Of a stretch of 64,000 nucleotides of DNA, positions 35,775 to 44,293 are shown one piece after another. The first letter of the stretch is position 1; each line of letters begins with the position of its first letter. The DNA comes from Flexivirga oryzae (GTDB taxonomy: Bacteria; Actinomycetota; Actinomycetes; Actinomycetales; Dermatophilaceae). The notes below the pieces were generated by a model. It was not told where the DNA came from. It searched no databases and saw only the letters and a list, made by a program, of their open reading frames with translations. The stretch covers positions 372,001 through 436,000 of the forward strand of contig NZ_JACHVQ010000001.1 in assembly GCF_014190805.1 (NCBI RefSeq). The letters run 5' to 3'. Made by a program: the position numbers and the translations under genes.

Positions 35775-36239
35775 ATGCCTGCCCGCCCGTATTACATCGA
35801 CATTCCCGTCCGCTGGTCCGACATGGACGCGCTGGGCCATGTCAACAACGTGCAGTTCCTGCGGTTGCTCGAGGAAGCCCGGGTTCTCGGGATGGCCGAG
35901 TGGTTCACCGGGATGAAGACCGGCCCCGACGGCCGCCCGCCACTGCTGGTGGCCAGGGCCGAGATCGACTACCTGCGGCAGCTGCACTGGCGTGCGGAGC
36001 CGGTCGTGGTCGCGATCTGGGTGTCGAACATGGCGGGGGCCTCGTTCGACACGAGCTACGAGGTCCGTGCCGGCCGGGATCCGGACTCGGAGGTGTATGC
36101 CGTGGCCGAGACGACCCAGGTGGTCTTCGACATGAAGACCCAGCGCCCGGTGCGCATCGCCCCGGAGCACCGTGAGGTGTTGCACCGCTACGCCGGCGAA
36201 CCGGTGCGCATGAAGCGCCGCCCCAAGGGGCACCGGTGA
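35775..36239 (+). CDS. Single hot-dog acyl-CoA thioesterase (4HBT family)
   Basis: This 154-residue protein begins with the 4HBT signature YIDIPVRWSDMDALGHVNNVQFLRLLEEARVLGM, in which the Asp of SDMDALGHVNN is the catalytic residue. ARAEIDYLRQLHWRAEPVVVAIWVSNMAGASFDTSYEV follows. It is divergent from tesB with start codons close together, so the two thioesterases probably share a promoter region. Its stop overlaps the next gene's GTG start by four bases. Confidence 0.92.
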   Translation: MPARPYYIDIPVRWSDMDALGHVNNVQFLRLLEEARVLGMAEWFTGMKTGPDGRPPLLVARAEIDYLRQLHWRAEPVVVAIWVSNMAGASFDTSYEVRAGRDPDSEVYAVAETTQVVFDMKTQRPVRIAPEHREVLHRYAGEPVRMKRRPKGHR

Positions 36240-36868
36240 TCCTGCGGCTGGCCGACGCCGACACCCGTGCGGACCTGGCGACGTACGTCGCACGCGCGCG
36301 GCAACTGGACTCCGACGGTGCCATGCGCTTGCAGTCCGTCGGCGGCGCGCTCGCGGCGTGGGTGGGTGTGCTGCCCGGGCATGGGCTGACCCGCGAGGGT
36401 ATGACGCTCGGGCTGCGCGTCCTGCCGCTGGCCGAGCCGGCCGGGCTGGACGTCGTGGTCCCGATGGCCGGGCTCGCCGACCGTTTCGCGCGTGAACCGC
36501 ACGGTGCCGAGTTGTCGGTGCCGCCGACCGAGGTGCGTGCCGCCTGGGCGTCGGTGTCACCGCCGCAGGGCGGGTGGCAGCAGGTGGGTGAGATCTCCGT
36601 CGCGACGATGAACGAGGTCGCGACCTCCGGCATCGCCGAGATCACCGCGTCGGCACCCGAGGGGTCCGGCGCGCACGCCGTCGACGCACTGCGCAGCTTC
36701 GTGTGGTCGCGCCCGATGCCGCCGACCGAGAGCCTGGAGGGCCTGCCCTCCGGGGTGGCATTCGCCTGCTACGCCTTGGGATTCGCGGTCGGGGAGACCG
36801 CCCTGGTGTTCGCTTCCGGCACGTGGCATCGGGTGACCACCCCGGTCGGGCACGTCCTCATCCGGTGA
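36236..36868 (+). CDS. Conserved hypothetical protein coupled to thioesterase
   Basis: This 210-residue protein is not assigned to a family I recognise. It has no membrane helix or signal peptide and is rich in Ala, Val, Leu and Gly. Segments such as VATSGIAEITASAPEGSGAHAVDALRSFVWSRPMP and the ending HRVTTPVGHVLIR look like an ordered soluble fold. It starts at GTG overlapping the thioesterase stop (gtga), so the pair is translationally coupled. The repeat tract at 36887 begins just after its stop. Confidence 0.7.
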   Translation: MILRLADADTRADLATYVARARQLDSDGAMRLQSVGGALAAWVGVLPGHGLTREGMTLGLRVLPLAEPAGLDVVVPMAGLADRFAREPHGAELSVPPTEVRAAWASVSPPQGGWQQVGEISVATMNEVATSGIAEITASAPEGSGAHAVDALRSFVWSRPMPPTESLEGLPSGVAFACYALGFAVGETALVFASGTWHRVTTPVGHVLIR

Positions 36869-36886
36869 CCAGAGTCAGCGGTGGCG

Positions 36887-36980
36887 GTCTCGAGGGGTGT
36901 GGTGGCCTCGACAGGCTCGGCCGCCTCGATGGGCGAGGTGACCTCGACAAGCTCGGCCGCCTCGACGCGCGGCCGCCTCG
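36887..36980. repeat. CTCGACAxGCTCGGCCGCCTCGA repeat tract
   Basis: In the 127-bp convergent gap before the alpha-glucosidase stop, ggcctcgacaggctcggccg (36904) and gacctcgacaagctcggccg (36940), each continuing cctcga, form two near-identical 26-bp units 36 bp apart. Partial units follow at 36960-36980. The style matches dispersed intergenic repeats of related genomes. Confidence 0.65.
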
Positions 36981-36995
36981 ACGCGGTCGGGTGCG

Positions 36996-38720
36996 TCAGA
37001 GGCGTAGCCAGACCGCGGTGTCCGTGGGGAGCACTCGCGGGTCGAGTGGCCGGGGGAGCGAAGCGGAGGAGGCTGTATCGAGACCCTGCTCGCTGCCGAC
37101 GAGAACCTCTGCGGCAGAGGGCAATTCGACATCGGCGGTGCCGAGGTTGAGGATGACCCGCACCGTGTCGGCGCCGCTGGCGACGTCGTAGGCGACCACG
37201 TCGGGTCCGAGGTCGACCGCGGTCAGCGATCCCTCGCCCAGATCGAGTTCGCGGCGGACGCGCAGTAGCGTCCGGTACAGCTCCAGCGTCGAGCCCGCGA
37301 CGCCCTCCTGCTGGTCGACGGCGAGGGCGCCGTACGACTCGGGCTGGGGGAGCCAGGGCTGCTGTTCAGAGCCGAATCCGTAGGCAGGGGAGTCCTTTTC
37401 CCACGGCATCGGGATGCGGCAGCCGTCGCGACCGGCGTCCTTGTGCCCGGTCCGCTCGTATGCCGGGTCCTGACGCACCTCGTTCGGCAGCGTCGTGTGA
37501 TCGGGCAGTCCGAGCTCTTCCCCGTAGTAGAGGTAGGCGCCGCCGGGCAGCGCCAGCATCAGCGTGGTGGCGGCGCGGGCCCGCCGCAGACCCAACTCGG
37601 CGTCGGGCTGCGGGTCGGTGGCGAAGATGCCGTTCGGGCGTGGTTCGCCGACCGGAAGGGCGAGCCGGGTGGCGTGCCGGACCACATCGTGGTTGGACAG
37701 CACCCAGGTCGTCGGTGCCCCGACCTGGTCGTTGGCGCGGTAGGAGCGGTCGATCGACTCGATCAGGTCGGCCGCGCGCCACGGCGTGGTGAGGAAGTCG
37801 AAGTTGAACGACTGCTGGAACTCGTCGCTGCGCACGTAGCGGGCGGCCCGCTCCGGCGGCTCCACCCACGCCTCCGCGCACATCGCGCGCTGGCCCGGGT
37901 AGGAGTCGAGGATCTTGCGCCAGTCGCGGTAGATCTCGTGGACGCCGTCCTGGTCCCACATCGGTGGCGGCGTCCGCTCCTCGGTCATGTCGAGCATGTT
38001 CATCGGACCTTCCCAGTCCGGCAGGCCGTGCGCCTTGATGAGTCCGTGCGCGACGTCGACCCGGAAGCCGTCGACGCCGCGGTCCAGCCAGAACCGCAGG
38101 ATGTCCTCGAATTCGCTTCGTACGACTGGGTTCTCCCAGTTGAGGTCGGGCTGTTTGGTGTCGAACAGGTGCAGGTACCACTGACCCGGTGTGCCGTCCT
38201 GCTCGGTGACCCGGGTCCACGCCGGACCGCCGAAGACGCTCTGCCAGTCGTTCGGCGGCTCCTCACCACCGGCGCCGGTGCCCTCGCGGAACACGTAGCG
38301 GTCGCGCTCGGGTGACCCGGGTGCTGCGGCCAGCGCAGCCTGGAACCACACGTGCTCGTCGGAGGTGTGGTTGGGGACGAGGTCGACGACCACCCGCAAC
38401 TGGTTCGCGTGCGCGACCCGGATCAGCTCGTCGGCGTCGGTGAGGGTGCCGAAGAGTGCGTCGACGTTGCGGTAGTCGGCCACGTCGTACCCGGCGTCGG
38501 CCTGCGGCGAGGTGTAGAACGGCGACAGCCAGATGGCGTCGACGCCGAGGGCGCGCAGGTAGGGCAGATGTCCGGTGATGCCCGGCAGATCGCCGATGCC
38601 GTTGCCGTCACCGTCCGCCCAGGAGCGCGGGTAGATCTGGTAGATCACGGCGCTGCGCCACCATTCGCCGTTCGGGTGGCAAGGGTGCACGAGGTGTGAG
38701 GTGTTGGTCGAAACGGTCAC
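36996..38720 (-). CDS. GH13 alpha-glucosidase with a repeat-encoded segment near the C-terminus
   Basis: This 574-residue glycoside hydrolase of family 13 probably releases glucose from alpha-1,4 or alpha-1,6 oligosaccharides. Conserved regions are VVVDLVPNHTSDEHVWF, nucleophile GFRVDVAHGL, acid/base MCAEAWVEPPE and transition-state Asp WVLSNHDVVRH. DVADYRNVDALFGTL and PNDWQSVFGGPAWT point to the oligo-1,6/alpha-glucosidase subgroup. The GTG at 38720 (VTVSTNTSHLVHP) precedes the conserved WWRSAVIYQIYPRSW. Residues 536-551 or so (GLDTASSASLPRPLDP) are encoded by a dispersed DNA repeat (37040-37085) inserted in frame; the expected C-terminal strand VLPTDTAVWLRL resumes after it. Confidence 0.92.
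   Translation of the reverse strand: MTVSTNTSHLVHPCHPNGEWWRSAVIYQIYPRSWADGDGNGIGDLPGITGHLPYLRALGVDAIWLSPFYTSPQADAGYDVADYRNVDALFGTLTDADELIRVAHANQLRVVVDLVPNHTSDEHVWFQAALAAAPGSPERDRYVFREGTGAGGEEPPNDWQSVFGGPAWTRVTEQDGTPGQWYLHLFDTKQPDLNWENPVVRSEFEDILRFWLDRGVDGFRVDVAHGLIKAHGLPDWEGPMNMLDMTEERTPPPMWDQDGVHEIYRDWRKILDSYPGQRAMCAEAWVEPPERAARYVRSDEFQQSFNFDFLTTPWRAADLIESIDRSYRANDQVGAPTTWVLSNHDVVRHATRLALPVGEPRPNGIFATDPQPDAELGLRRARAATTLMLALPGGAYLYYGEELGLPDHTTLPNEVRQDPAYERTGHKDAGRDGCRIPMPWEKDSPAYGFGSEQQPWLPQPESYGALAVDQQEGVAGSTLELYRTLLRVRRELDLGEGSLTAVDLGPDVVAYDVASGADTVRVILNLGTADVELPSAAEVLVGSEQGLDTASSASLPRPLDPRVLPTDTAVWLRL
37040..37085. repeat. GGTCTCGATAC...CCACTCGACC repeat inside the alpha-glucosidase gene
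   Basis: On the reverse strand the 46-bp element starts ggtctcgatacagcctcctc and ends ccggccactcgacc. The ends match the element at 11958-11990 (ggtctcgatac and ctactcgacc). It is read in frame without stop codons near the 3' end of the alpha-glucosidase gene. Confidence 0.75.
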
Positions 38721-38763
38721 CCGCACAAGTGTGCCGATTGCGCCCGCAAAACGCACATCGTCC

Positions 38764-40326
38764 TCAGCCGGGTTGTTCGCCCCCGCCCAGCAGCGTGGCC
38801 TTGATCTCGGTCTTGAGCACCTTGCCCACCCTGGACCGGGGCAGGTCCGCCCAGACCAGGACCTCCTTGGGGGCCTTCACACTCCCGATCCGGGACTTGA
38901 CGTGCGCGACCACCTGCTCCGGGTCGGGGTGGCGGCCCGGGCGCGACTGGACGACGGCGACGACACGTTCGCCCCACTTGTCGTCGGGGAGGCCGATGAC
39001 CGCGCAGTCCTGGACGTCCGGGTGCGACAGCGCGGCCTGCTCCACCTCGGTGGAGTAGACGTTGAAGCCGCCGGTGATGATCATGTCCTTGGCCCGGTCG
39101 ACGACGTAGAGGAAGTTGTCGTCGTCGAGGTAGCCGATGTCGCCGGTGTGGTGCCAGCCGAACCGGGATGCCGTGGCGTTCTCCTCGTCGTTCTTGTAGT
39201 AGCCGGGCATGACGAGCGAGCCGCGCACCACGATCTCGCCGTGCTCGCCCGGGGCGAGCAGCGCGCCGTCGGCCCCCATGATCGCGACGGTGGTCAGCGG
39301 TGACGGCCGGCCGGCGGAGGACAGCCGGTCGACGGCCGGCGAACCGTCGGGGTTGAAGTGGTCGGCCGGTGCCATCGTCGAGATCATCATCGGCGCCTCG
39401 GTCTGCCCGAAGAGCTGGGCCATCACCGGACCGATCCGCTGGATCGCCTCGGTCAGTCTCGCGACCGACATGGGTGCGGCGCCATACCAGAAGCACTGCA
39501 ACGACGACAGATCCGTGGTTTCGAGGGCGTCGTGGGCGAGCACCATGTAGATCACCGTCGGCGGCAGGAAGGTGTGCGTGACCCGGTGTTGCTCGATCAG
39601 TTTCAGGAACCGCCCGACGTCCGGGGCGCGCATGATGACGATCTCGCCGCCGTACGCCATGATCGGGAAGCACAGGACTCCGGCGGCGTGTGTGAGCGGC
39701 GCGAGCGCGAGATACACCGGACGTCCGGCGAACGGGTAGCTCATCAACGTGATGGCGGTCATCGCCTCCAGATTGCTGCCCTGCAGCATGACGCCCTTCG
39801 GGCGCCCGGAGGTGCCGCCGGTGCCGACGATCATCGCGAGATCGTCGACCGCGGGTTCGTCGATGTCGGTCGATGACGTTGCGGCATCGAGGAATTCGTG
39901 CCAGCTCAACGAACCTGCGGTCTCCGTGCCCCCTGGCTGCCCGAGCCGCACCCAGGTGTGCACGTGCGGCAGCTCCGGCTTGATGGCCGACACCAACGAC
40001 CCGTAGTCGGGGGCGTAGACGACCACCGAACAGTCGAACAGGTCCAGCAGCTCCCGGTTCTCGCCGGCTTCGTTGCGCGGGTTGATCGGGCACCACACCG
40101 CTCCGGCGCGGCTGATCCCGAAGACGCAGGTGAACGCCACCGGGTCGTTGCCGGAGATGATCGCCACCTTGTCCCCGGGGCGAACACCGCACGCGCTCAA
40201 CGCATTCGCGATCCGCCCGGCGAGTGCGCGCACATCGCCGTACGTCAGCGTCTCGCCGTCCGTCGTGAGGCAGGGCGCGTCGGGGGCGATGGAGAAGCCC
40301 TTGTCGAGATAGTCGACCAGCCGCAT
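38764..40326 (-). CDS. AMP-binding acyl-CoA synthetase
   Basis: This 520-residue ANL-superfamily ligase activates a carboxylic acid as acyl-AMP and transfers it to CoA. Motifs are the P-loop MIVGTGGTSGRPKGVML at about residue 168, the aromatic/ATP site GQTEAPMM, WHHTGDIGYLDDDNFLYVVDRAKDMIITGGFNVYSTEVE and the C-terminal lysine region PRSRVGKVLKTEIK. The start ATG is at 40326. It is the last gene of a reverse-strand operon after a saccharopine-dehydrogenase-like gene (9-bp gap) and an SDR, consistent with metabolism of a fatty or aromatic acid. The substrate is not deducible. Confidence 0.93.
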   Translation of the reverse strand: MRLVDYLDKGFSIAPDAPCLTTDGETLTYGDVRALAGRIANALSACGVRPGDKVAIISGNDPVAFTCVFGISRAGAVWCPINPRNEAGENRELLDLFDCSVVVYAPDYGSLVSAIKPELPHVHTWVRLGQPGGTETAGSLSWHEFLDAATSSTDIDEPAVDDLAMIVGTGGTSGRPKGVMLQGSNLEAMTAITLMSYPFAGRPVYLALAPLTHAAGVLCFPIMAYGGEIVIMRAPDVGRFLKLIEQHRVTHTFLPPTVIYMVLAHDALETTDLSSLQCFWYGAAPMSVARLTEAIQRIGPVMAQLFGQTEAPMMISTMAPADHFNPDGSPAVDRLSSAGRPSPLTTVAIMGADGALLAPGEHGEIVVRGSLVMPGYYKNDEENATASRFGWHHTGDIGYLDDDNFLYVVDRAKDMIITGGFNVYSTEVEQAALSHPDVQDCAVIGLPDDKWGERVVAVVQSRPGRHPDPEQVVAHVKSRIGSVKAPKEVLVWADLPRSRVGKVLKTEIKATLLGGGEQPG

Positions 40327-40335
40327 GTGCCGGCC

Positions 40336-41466
40336 TCAGTCGTGGACGGTCAGGATGGGCTCGGACACCAACCCGAACGTGCGCAGCACGCCCAGCAGTT
40401 CACGATGCCCGAACGCCTGGCACCCCGAGGCGAACCCGGCGCGCCGCGGTGGTTGCTGCAGCAGGCTGTACGCCGCATAGGCCTGCAGCAGACCGGTCTG
40501 CTTGTAGTTGCTGTTGCCGTGTATGACGCAGTGCGCGCGACCGAGCGGACCGGACGCGTGCACCGAGTCCAGCGACTTGTTGATGCGCGGGTTCTCCCGG
40601 GGTGGCATCTGGTCCATCACCTGACGCGCCGTCGCGGTCAGCGCGGCATCGCGGTCCTCGGGTGTCATGTCCTTGGTCGCCTCCAGCGCCGCCGCCACGA
40701 TCTGCGGTACGCCGTGCATCAGCGCCGCGTTGAAGACCCCGCCCTGCGCCTTGCAGTTGGCGACCCGCGGGTCCCGCCGGAACCACACCGGGTGCGAGGT
40801 GCCGCCCCACGGCAGCGACTGTGCGAGTTCGTGCTGCCCGGGGACCACCAACGGCACCAGCCCCTGGTCGGGATCGAACTCCACGAAGGTGTTCTGCTCC
40901 AGGTAGTAGGCGTTGCTGGTCGCGGCGTTGACCAGGATCGTGCGGGTCGAGGCGATCGTCGGGCTGCCGCCCCAGAAGACCGCGATGTCGAGGGTGTCCA
41001 GACCCGGCTTCTCCAGCGCGATCTGCGCTGCGATCTCACCGGTCGTGTACATCTGGGCGACGCCGGGGGCCAGGAGCAGCCCCTTCTCGCGGAACTGCTC
41101 GCCGTACTCGTCGTCGCAGGTCACCAACCAGTCCTGCTCACCGGAGGTGTCCAGGTAGTGCAGCCCTGCGGCGACGGCTGCCTGCACGACCTCGGGGCCG
41201 AGATCGCTGAACGGCCCGACAGTGTTGCACACCACCGAGGACCCGGAGAACAGCTCGGTGAGGGCCTCGGTCGTGTGCTCCACCGTGCGCACCTCGTAGT
41301 CCGCCGTCTCGATGCCGGCGACGTGCGCGGTCATCGAATCGGTGAGCTTCTCCTCGCTGCGGCCGGCCGCGATGAAGGGGACGCCGTACTCGCGCAGGTA
41401 TTCGCAGACGAGGCGGCCGGTGTAGCCGCTGGCTCCGTAGACGACGACGGGGCGCTGATCAGTCAT
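40336..41466 (-). CDS. Saccharopine dehydrogenase-like / trans-acting enoyl reductase family protein
   Basis: This 376-residue protein has an N-terminal Rossmann fold PVVVYGASGYTGRLVCEYLREYGVPFIAAGRSEEKL and VCNTVGPFSDLGPEVVQAAVAAGLHYLDTSGEQDWL, the pattern of saccharopine-dehydrogenase-like oxidoreductases, which include mycobacterial trans-acting enoyl reductases. The C-terminal half is less conserved. The ATG at 41466 has AAAGG ten bases upstream; the open frame beyond it belongs to the shadow of the SDR. It is flanked by the SDR and the acyl-CoA ligase on the same strand, suggesting a reductive step on an acyl intermediate. Confidence 0.85.
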   Translation of the reverse strand: MTDQRPVVVYGASGYTGRLVCEYLREYGVPFIAAGRSEEKLTDSMTAHVAGIETADYEVRTVEHTTEALTELFSGSSVVCNTVGPFSDLGPEVVQAAVAAGLHYLDTSGEQDWLVTCDDEYGEQFREKGLLLAPGVAQMYTTGEIAAQIALEKPGLDTLDIAVFWGGSPTIASTRTILVNAATSNAYYLEQNTFVEFDPDQGLVPLVVPGQHELAQSLPWGGTSHPVWFRRDPRVANCKAQGGVFNAALMHGVPQIVAAALEATKDMTPEDRDAALTATARQVMDQMPPRENPRINKSLDSVHASGPLGRAHCVIHGNSNYKQTGLLQAYAAYSLLQQPPRRAGFASGCQAFGHRELLGVLRTFGLVSEPILTVHD

Positions 41467-41516
41467 GAGGCTGGCCTTTCGATCGGAACTGGTTGGTGGG
41501 TATGGCGATCCGGGCG

Positions 41517-42319
41517 TCACATGCCCATGCCGCCGTCGACGGCGAGCCCCGCGCCGGTCACGAACCGCGCGGCGTCGGAGCCAGGAAGACGACCGCATCG
41601 GCCATGTCCTCGGGCGTGCCCAGCCGCCCGGACGGGGTCTGTTCGACGACCGCGCCCACGGCCGCGTCCGGGCTCTCGAACAGGCCGATCCGGGCCACGT
41701 CGTTGGCCAGCCCGGCGCCCATCTCGGTGGGCACGAGACCGGGGTAGATGCAGTTGACCCGCACGCCGTACCCGAGTTTGCCGGCCTCCATCGCCGCGAC
41801 GCGGGTCATCCGGTCGACCGCCGACTTGGTGGCGGAGTAGATGCCGATGCCCGGGAACGCGATGGTTTCGGCCACCGAGGCGATGTTGACGATCGAGCCA
41901 CCGGCGCCGGCGGCTCCCTCCGGCCGCATCGCGCGCAGGCCGTGCTTGATGCCGAGTGCGGTGCCCAGCACGTTGACCTCGAGCATCCGGTGGATCTGGT
42001 CGGCGTCCAGGTCCACGAAGAGACTGGTGATCTCCACCCCGGCGTTGTTGACCAGCACGTCGAGGCCGCCGAGGGTCCGGACGGCAGCGTCGATCGCAGC
42101 CGCCCACGAGTCGTCATCGGTGACGTCCAGTCGGACGAACGACACGTCGCCGCCTCCCGTGCTGAGCCGCTGCGCCGTTTCGGTCCCCAACTCCTCGAGC
42201 ACGTCGGCGATCACCACGGAGGCACCCGCCGCGGCGAGCGCGCTCGCCATCGCCTCGCCCAGCCCGCGGGCCCCGCCGGTCACCAGTGCCTTGCGTCCGG
42301 TCAGCTCGAATGCGCTCAT
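41517..42319 (-). pseudogene. SDR family oxidoreductase with a frameshift near the 3' end
   Basis: This is a short-chain dehydrogenase/reductase reading frame of about 260 codons. The NAD(P) motif is VTGGARGLGEAMA, NNAG is in VLVNNAGVEIT, and the catalytic Tyr and Lys are in IYSATKSAVDR. The start at 42319 has AAGGAG seven bases upstream. The frame is intact to GTPEDMADAVVFLA at 41579-41620 and then runs into APTPRGS-stop at 41558. The expected family ending, SDAARFVTGAGLAVDGGMGM, is encoded in the neighbouring frame down to the stop at 41517. One missing base near 41578-41582 explains this. It may be a genuine recent mutation or a sequencing or assembly error. The shortened product would lack the C-terminal strand. 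Confidence 0.85.
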
Positions 42320-42410
42320 GCTCGTCTCCTTCGACGTCGGATTCCGGGCCGGATGCCGCGCGGTGCGGACCTGGCAGGAGCAGCCGCGGAACGGTGCCCG
42401 ACCCATCCTG

Positions 42411-42448
42411 TGTCCAATTCTTGACGTACGTCAAGAAAAAATTGGACA
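42411..42448. promoter_or_regulatory. Nested palindrome between tetR and the SDR operon (probable TetR operator)
   Basis: cttgacgtacgtcaag at 42420-42435 is a perfect 16-bp palindrome. It is flanked by tgtccaatt (42411-42419) and aattggaca (42440-42448), which form a second, outer dyad. It lies in the 218-bp divergent gap, about 90 bp from each start codon. TTGACG inside the palindrome resembles a -35 box on either strand, so binding could block both promoters. Confidence 0.7.
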
Positions 42449-42537
42449 CTTGCATATAGAAGCGCCGTCCGGCCGCGCGGTCGCCGACTGTGAGATCGTG
42501 ACTGCGGACGGCAGCGGACGGACACCTGGAGGTCGTG

Positions 42538-43158
42538 ATGGGCAGAACAGCGCCGGCGATGGCCAAGGTTCCCCGTGAGGAGAAGATCCAGCGGCGGCGC
42601 GACGAGTTGGCGGACGCTGCGCTCATCACGTTGGGGGAGTTGGGTTTCGCCCGCACGAGCCTGCGTGACATCGCCGAGAACAGTGAGCTGTCGCACGGCG
42701 TCGTGCACTACTACTTCAACGACAAGCTCGAGCTGCTCGGGTACTGCGTGCGGCGCTACAAGGAGCAGTGCGCGACCCGGTATGACGAGCTCGTCGCGTC
42801 CGCGAGCTCCCCGCTGGAGTTGCGTTACGGTTTCGCCGCCGCGATGCGCCAGACGCTCCTGGAGGACACCGCGATGCACCGGCTCTGGTATGACATGCGC
42901 GCCCAGTCGATGTTCGAACCCGCCCTGCGGGACGACGTGCGCGCGATCGACGAGCGGCTGCAGCAGATGATCTGGGCGATCGTCTCCCGCTACGGGGAGC
43001 TACGGAAGGCGCCGGTGCGGGTCAGCCCCCTGCTGGCCTACGTGGCCTTCGACGGGCTCTTCGACGACTGCCTCGTCCGCTATCACGCCGGCGACGACGA
43101 GGCGCCACAACAGCTCCAGGAGCAGGCGACCGCGCTGCTCGAACAACTCGTGAAATAG
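42538..43158 (+). CDS. TetR family transcriptional regulator
   Basis: This 206-residue regulator has the N-terminal helix-turn-helix RDELADAALITLGELGFARTSLRDIAENSELSHGVVHYYFNDKLELLGYCVRRY at about residues 20-75, the classic TetR pattern with VHYYF. The C-terminal ligand domain contains RLWYDMRAQSMFEPALRDDVRAIDERLQQM and LLAYVAFDGLFDDCLVRYHAG. The ATG at 42538 lies five bases after GGAGG. It is divergent from the SDR, reductase and ligase operon and probably represses it in response to an acyl-CoA-like ligand, by analogy with TetR regulators of fatty-acid genes. Confidence 0.92.
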   Translation: MGRTAPAMAKVPREEKIQRRRDELADAALITLGELGFARTSLRDIAENSELSHGVVHYYFNDKLELLGYCVRRYKEQCATRYDELVASASSPLELRYGFAAAMRQTLLEDTAMHRLWYDMRAQSMFEPALRDDVRAIDERLQQMIWAIVSRYGELRKAPVRVSPLLAYVAFDGLFDDCLVRYHAGDDEAPQQLQEQATALLEQLVK

Positions 43159-43207
43159 CCCGCGGCCGACCCGCGTCGTGACACAGCCTGGCGACCGGCG
43201 CGCGGTG

Positions 43208-44293
43208 CTACTTCTTCTGCCAGGTCAGCATCGCCTGCCACGGCCCGGTCGCGCCGACCGCCCGGATCGTGATGAGGGCGCTCGCACCGGGGTTCGGCCC
43301 GGCGATCATGGCGGGGGCGGCGGCCAGGTTGCTCCGTGCACTGTCCGGCCAGTAGTCGTACCAGGTGCCCCTCACCTCCGGTTCGGGGCCGGGAGGCAGC
43401 CACCCCCACGAGCCTCCGGAGTCGGCTGCGGCTTCGCCGGTGTAGTCGAGACGCTGGGCCTTGCCGTCGACGAGCACCTGGAACCGTCCGGTGCTGCTGG
43501 GGGCGACGGACAGTTGCGCACCGCGAAGCACGGACGCCGGAACCCGTACCCGCTTGCTGGCCGACACGGCGCCGGTTCCGGCGAAGCGCGCATCGAACTC
43601 TCCGGGTGAGATCGCAGTCAGCGCATTGGGTTTCGCGGTCAGGTTGTGTGTCTTGGCCGGGTAACTCTCCCAGTCGACCTGGGTGTAGATCGCAATGGGC
43701 GACTGCGACCGCTTCGGCACGCCGCTGGTCGCGATCCAGAGCTTCTGTCCCTCGCCCGGCTTGACCGCGCCGAGCATGGACTCCACCATCGGATCGCACG
43801 TCGCGAACGCATCGGCGCTCCCGCGGAGCTGGGTCATCGCCGCGGACTCCGCCTCCCGCTGGGCGGCGGTGAGCGTGCCGGTGACGAGCGTGTGGTCGCA
43901 GGCGATGTAAACGGCCGATCCCACCGCGGGGAACGTGACCTCCACCGCCTTGCTCGACCGGCCCGCCGAGTTGGGGTCGGCGACCTTCTGGATCGGTACC
44001 TCGACGATGTCGGTCAGCTTCAGGCCGTGCGTGTACTCCGCGTAGTGAGTGTGGAACTTCTTGTTCAACTGCGCTGGGGTCAGTGCTTTTTCGTCCCCGA
44101 TGCCGTGTATGCCGACAACGGTCACCACCGCCATCAGCACTGCGGCGGCACCGGCGACGACCGCCGTGCGGACCCTGCGGCTGTGCGCCCGCTTGTGCTC
44201 GGCACCCGCGACCAGGGCGGCGGGATCCGGCAGCGCCACGTCGTCGGCATACGACTGCATCGCCGCGCGTAGTTCATCGGTCGTAAAGCTCAT
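43208..44293 (-). CDS. Membrane protein paired with a sigma factor (possible anti-sigma factor)
   Basis: This 361-residue protein has a short cytoplasmic N-terminus (MSFTTDELRAAMQSYADDVALPDPAALVAGAEHKRAHSRR, read at 44174-44293), one membrane helix at about residues 43-65 (TAVVAGAAAVLMAVVTVVGI) and a 290-residue extracytoplasmic domain with two cysteines (IACDHTL and ATCDPMV). Its ATG overlaps the sigma factor stop by four bases, so it is coupled to it and topologically resembles a membrane anti-sigma factor. The N-terminal 40 residues do not show a zinc-binding anti-sigma motif (HxxxCxxC), so the assignment rests on context. The extracellular domain has no family I recognise. Confidence 0.68.
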   Translation of the reverse strand: MSFTTDELRAAMQSYADDVALPDPAALVAGAEHKRAHSRRVRTAVVAGAAAVLMAVVTVVGIHGIGDEKALTPAQLNKKFHTHYAEYTHGLKLTDIVEVPIQKVADPNSAGRSSKAVEVTFPAVGSAVYIACDHTLVTGTLTAAQREAESAAMTQLRGSADAFATCDPMVESMLGAVKPGEGQKLWIATSGVPKRSQSPIAIYTQVDWESYPAKTHNLTAKPNALTAISPGEFDARFAGTGAVSASKRVRVPASVLRGAQLSVAPSSTGRFQVLVDGKAQRLDYTGEAAADSGGSWGWLPPGPEPEVRGTWYDYWPDSARSNLAAAPAMIAGPNPGASALITIRAVGATGPWQAMLTWQKK

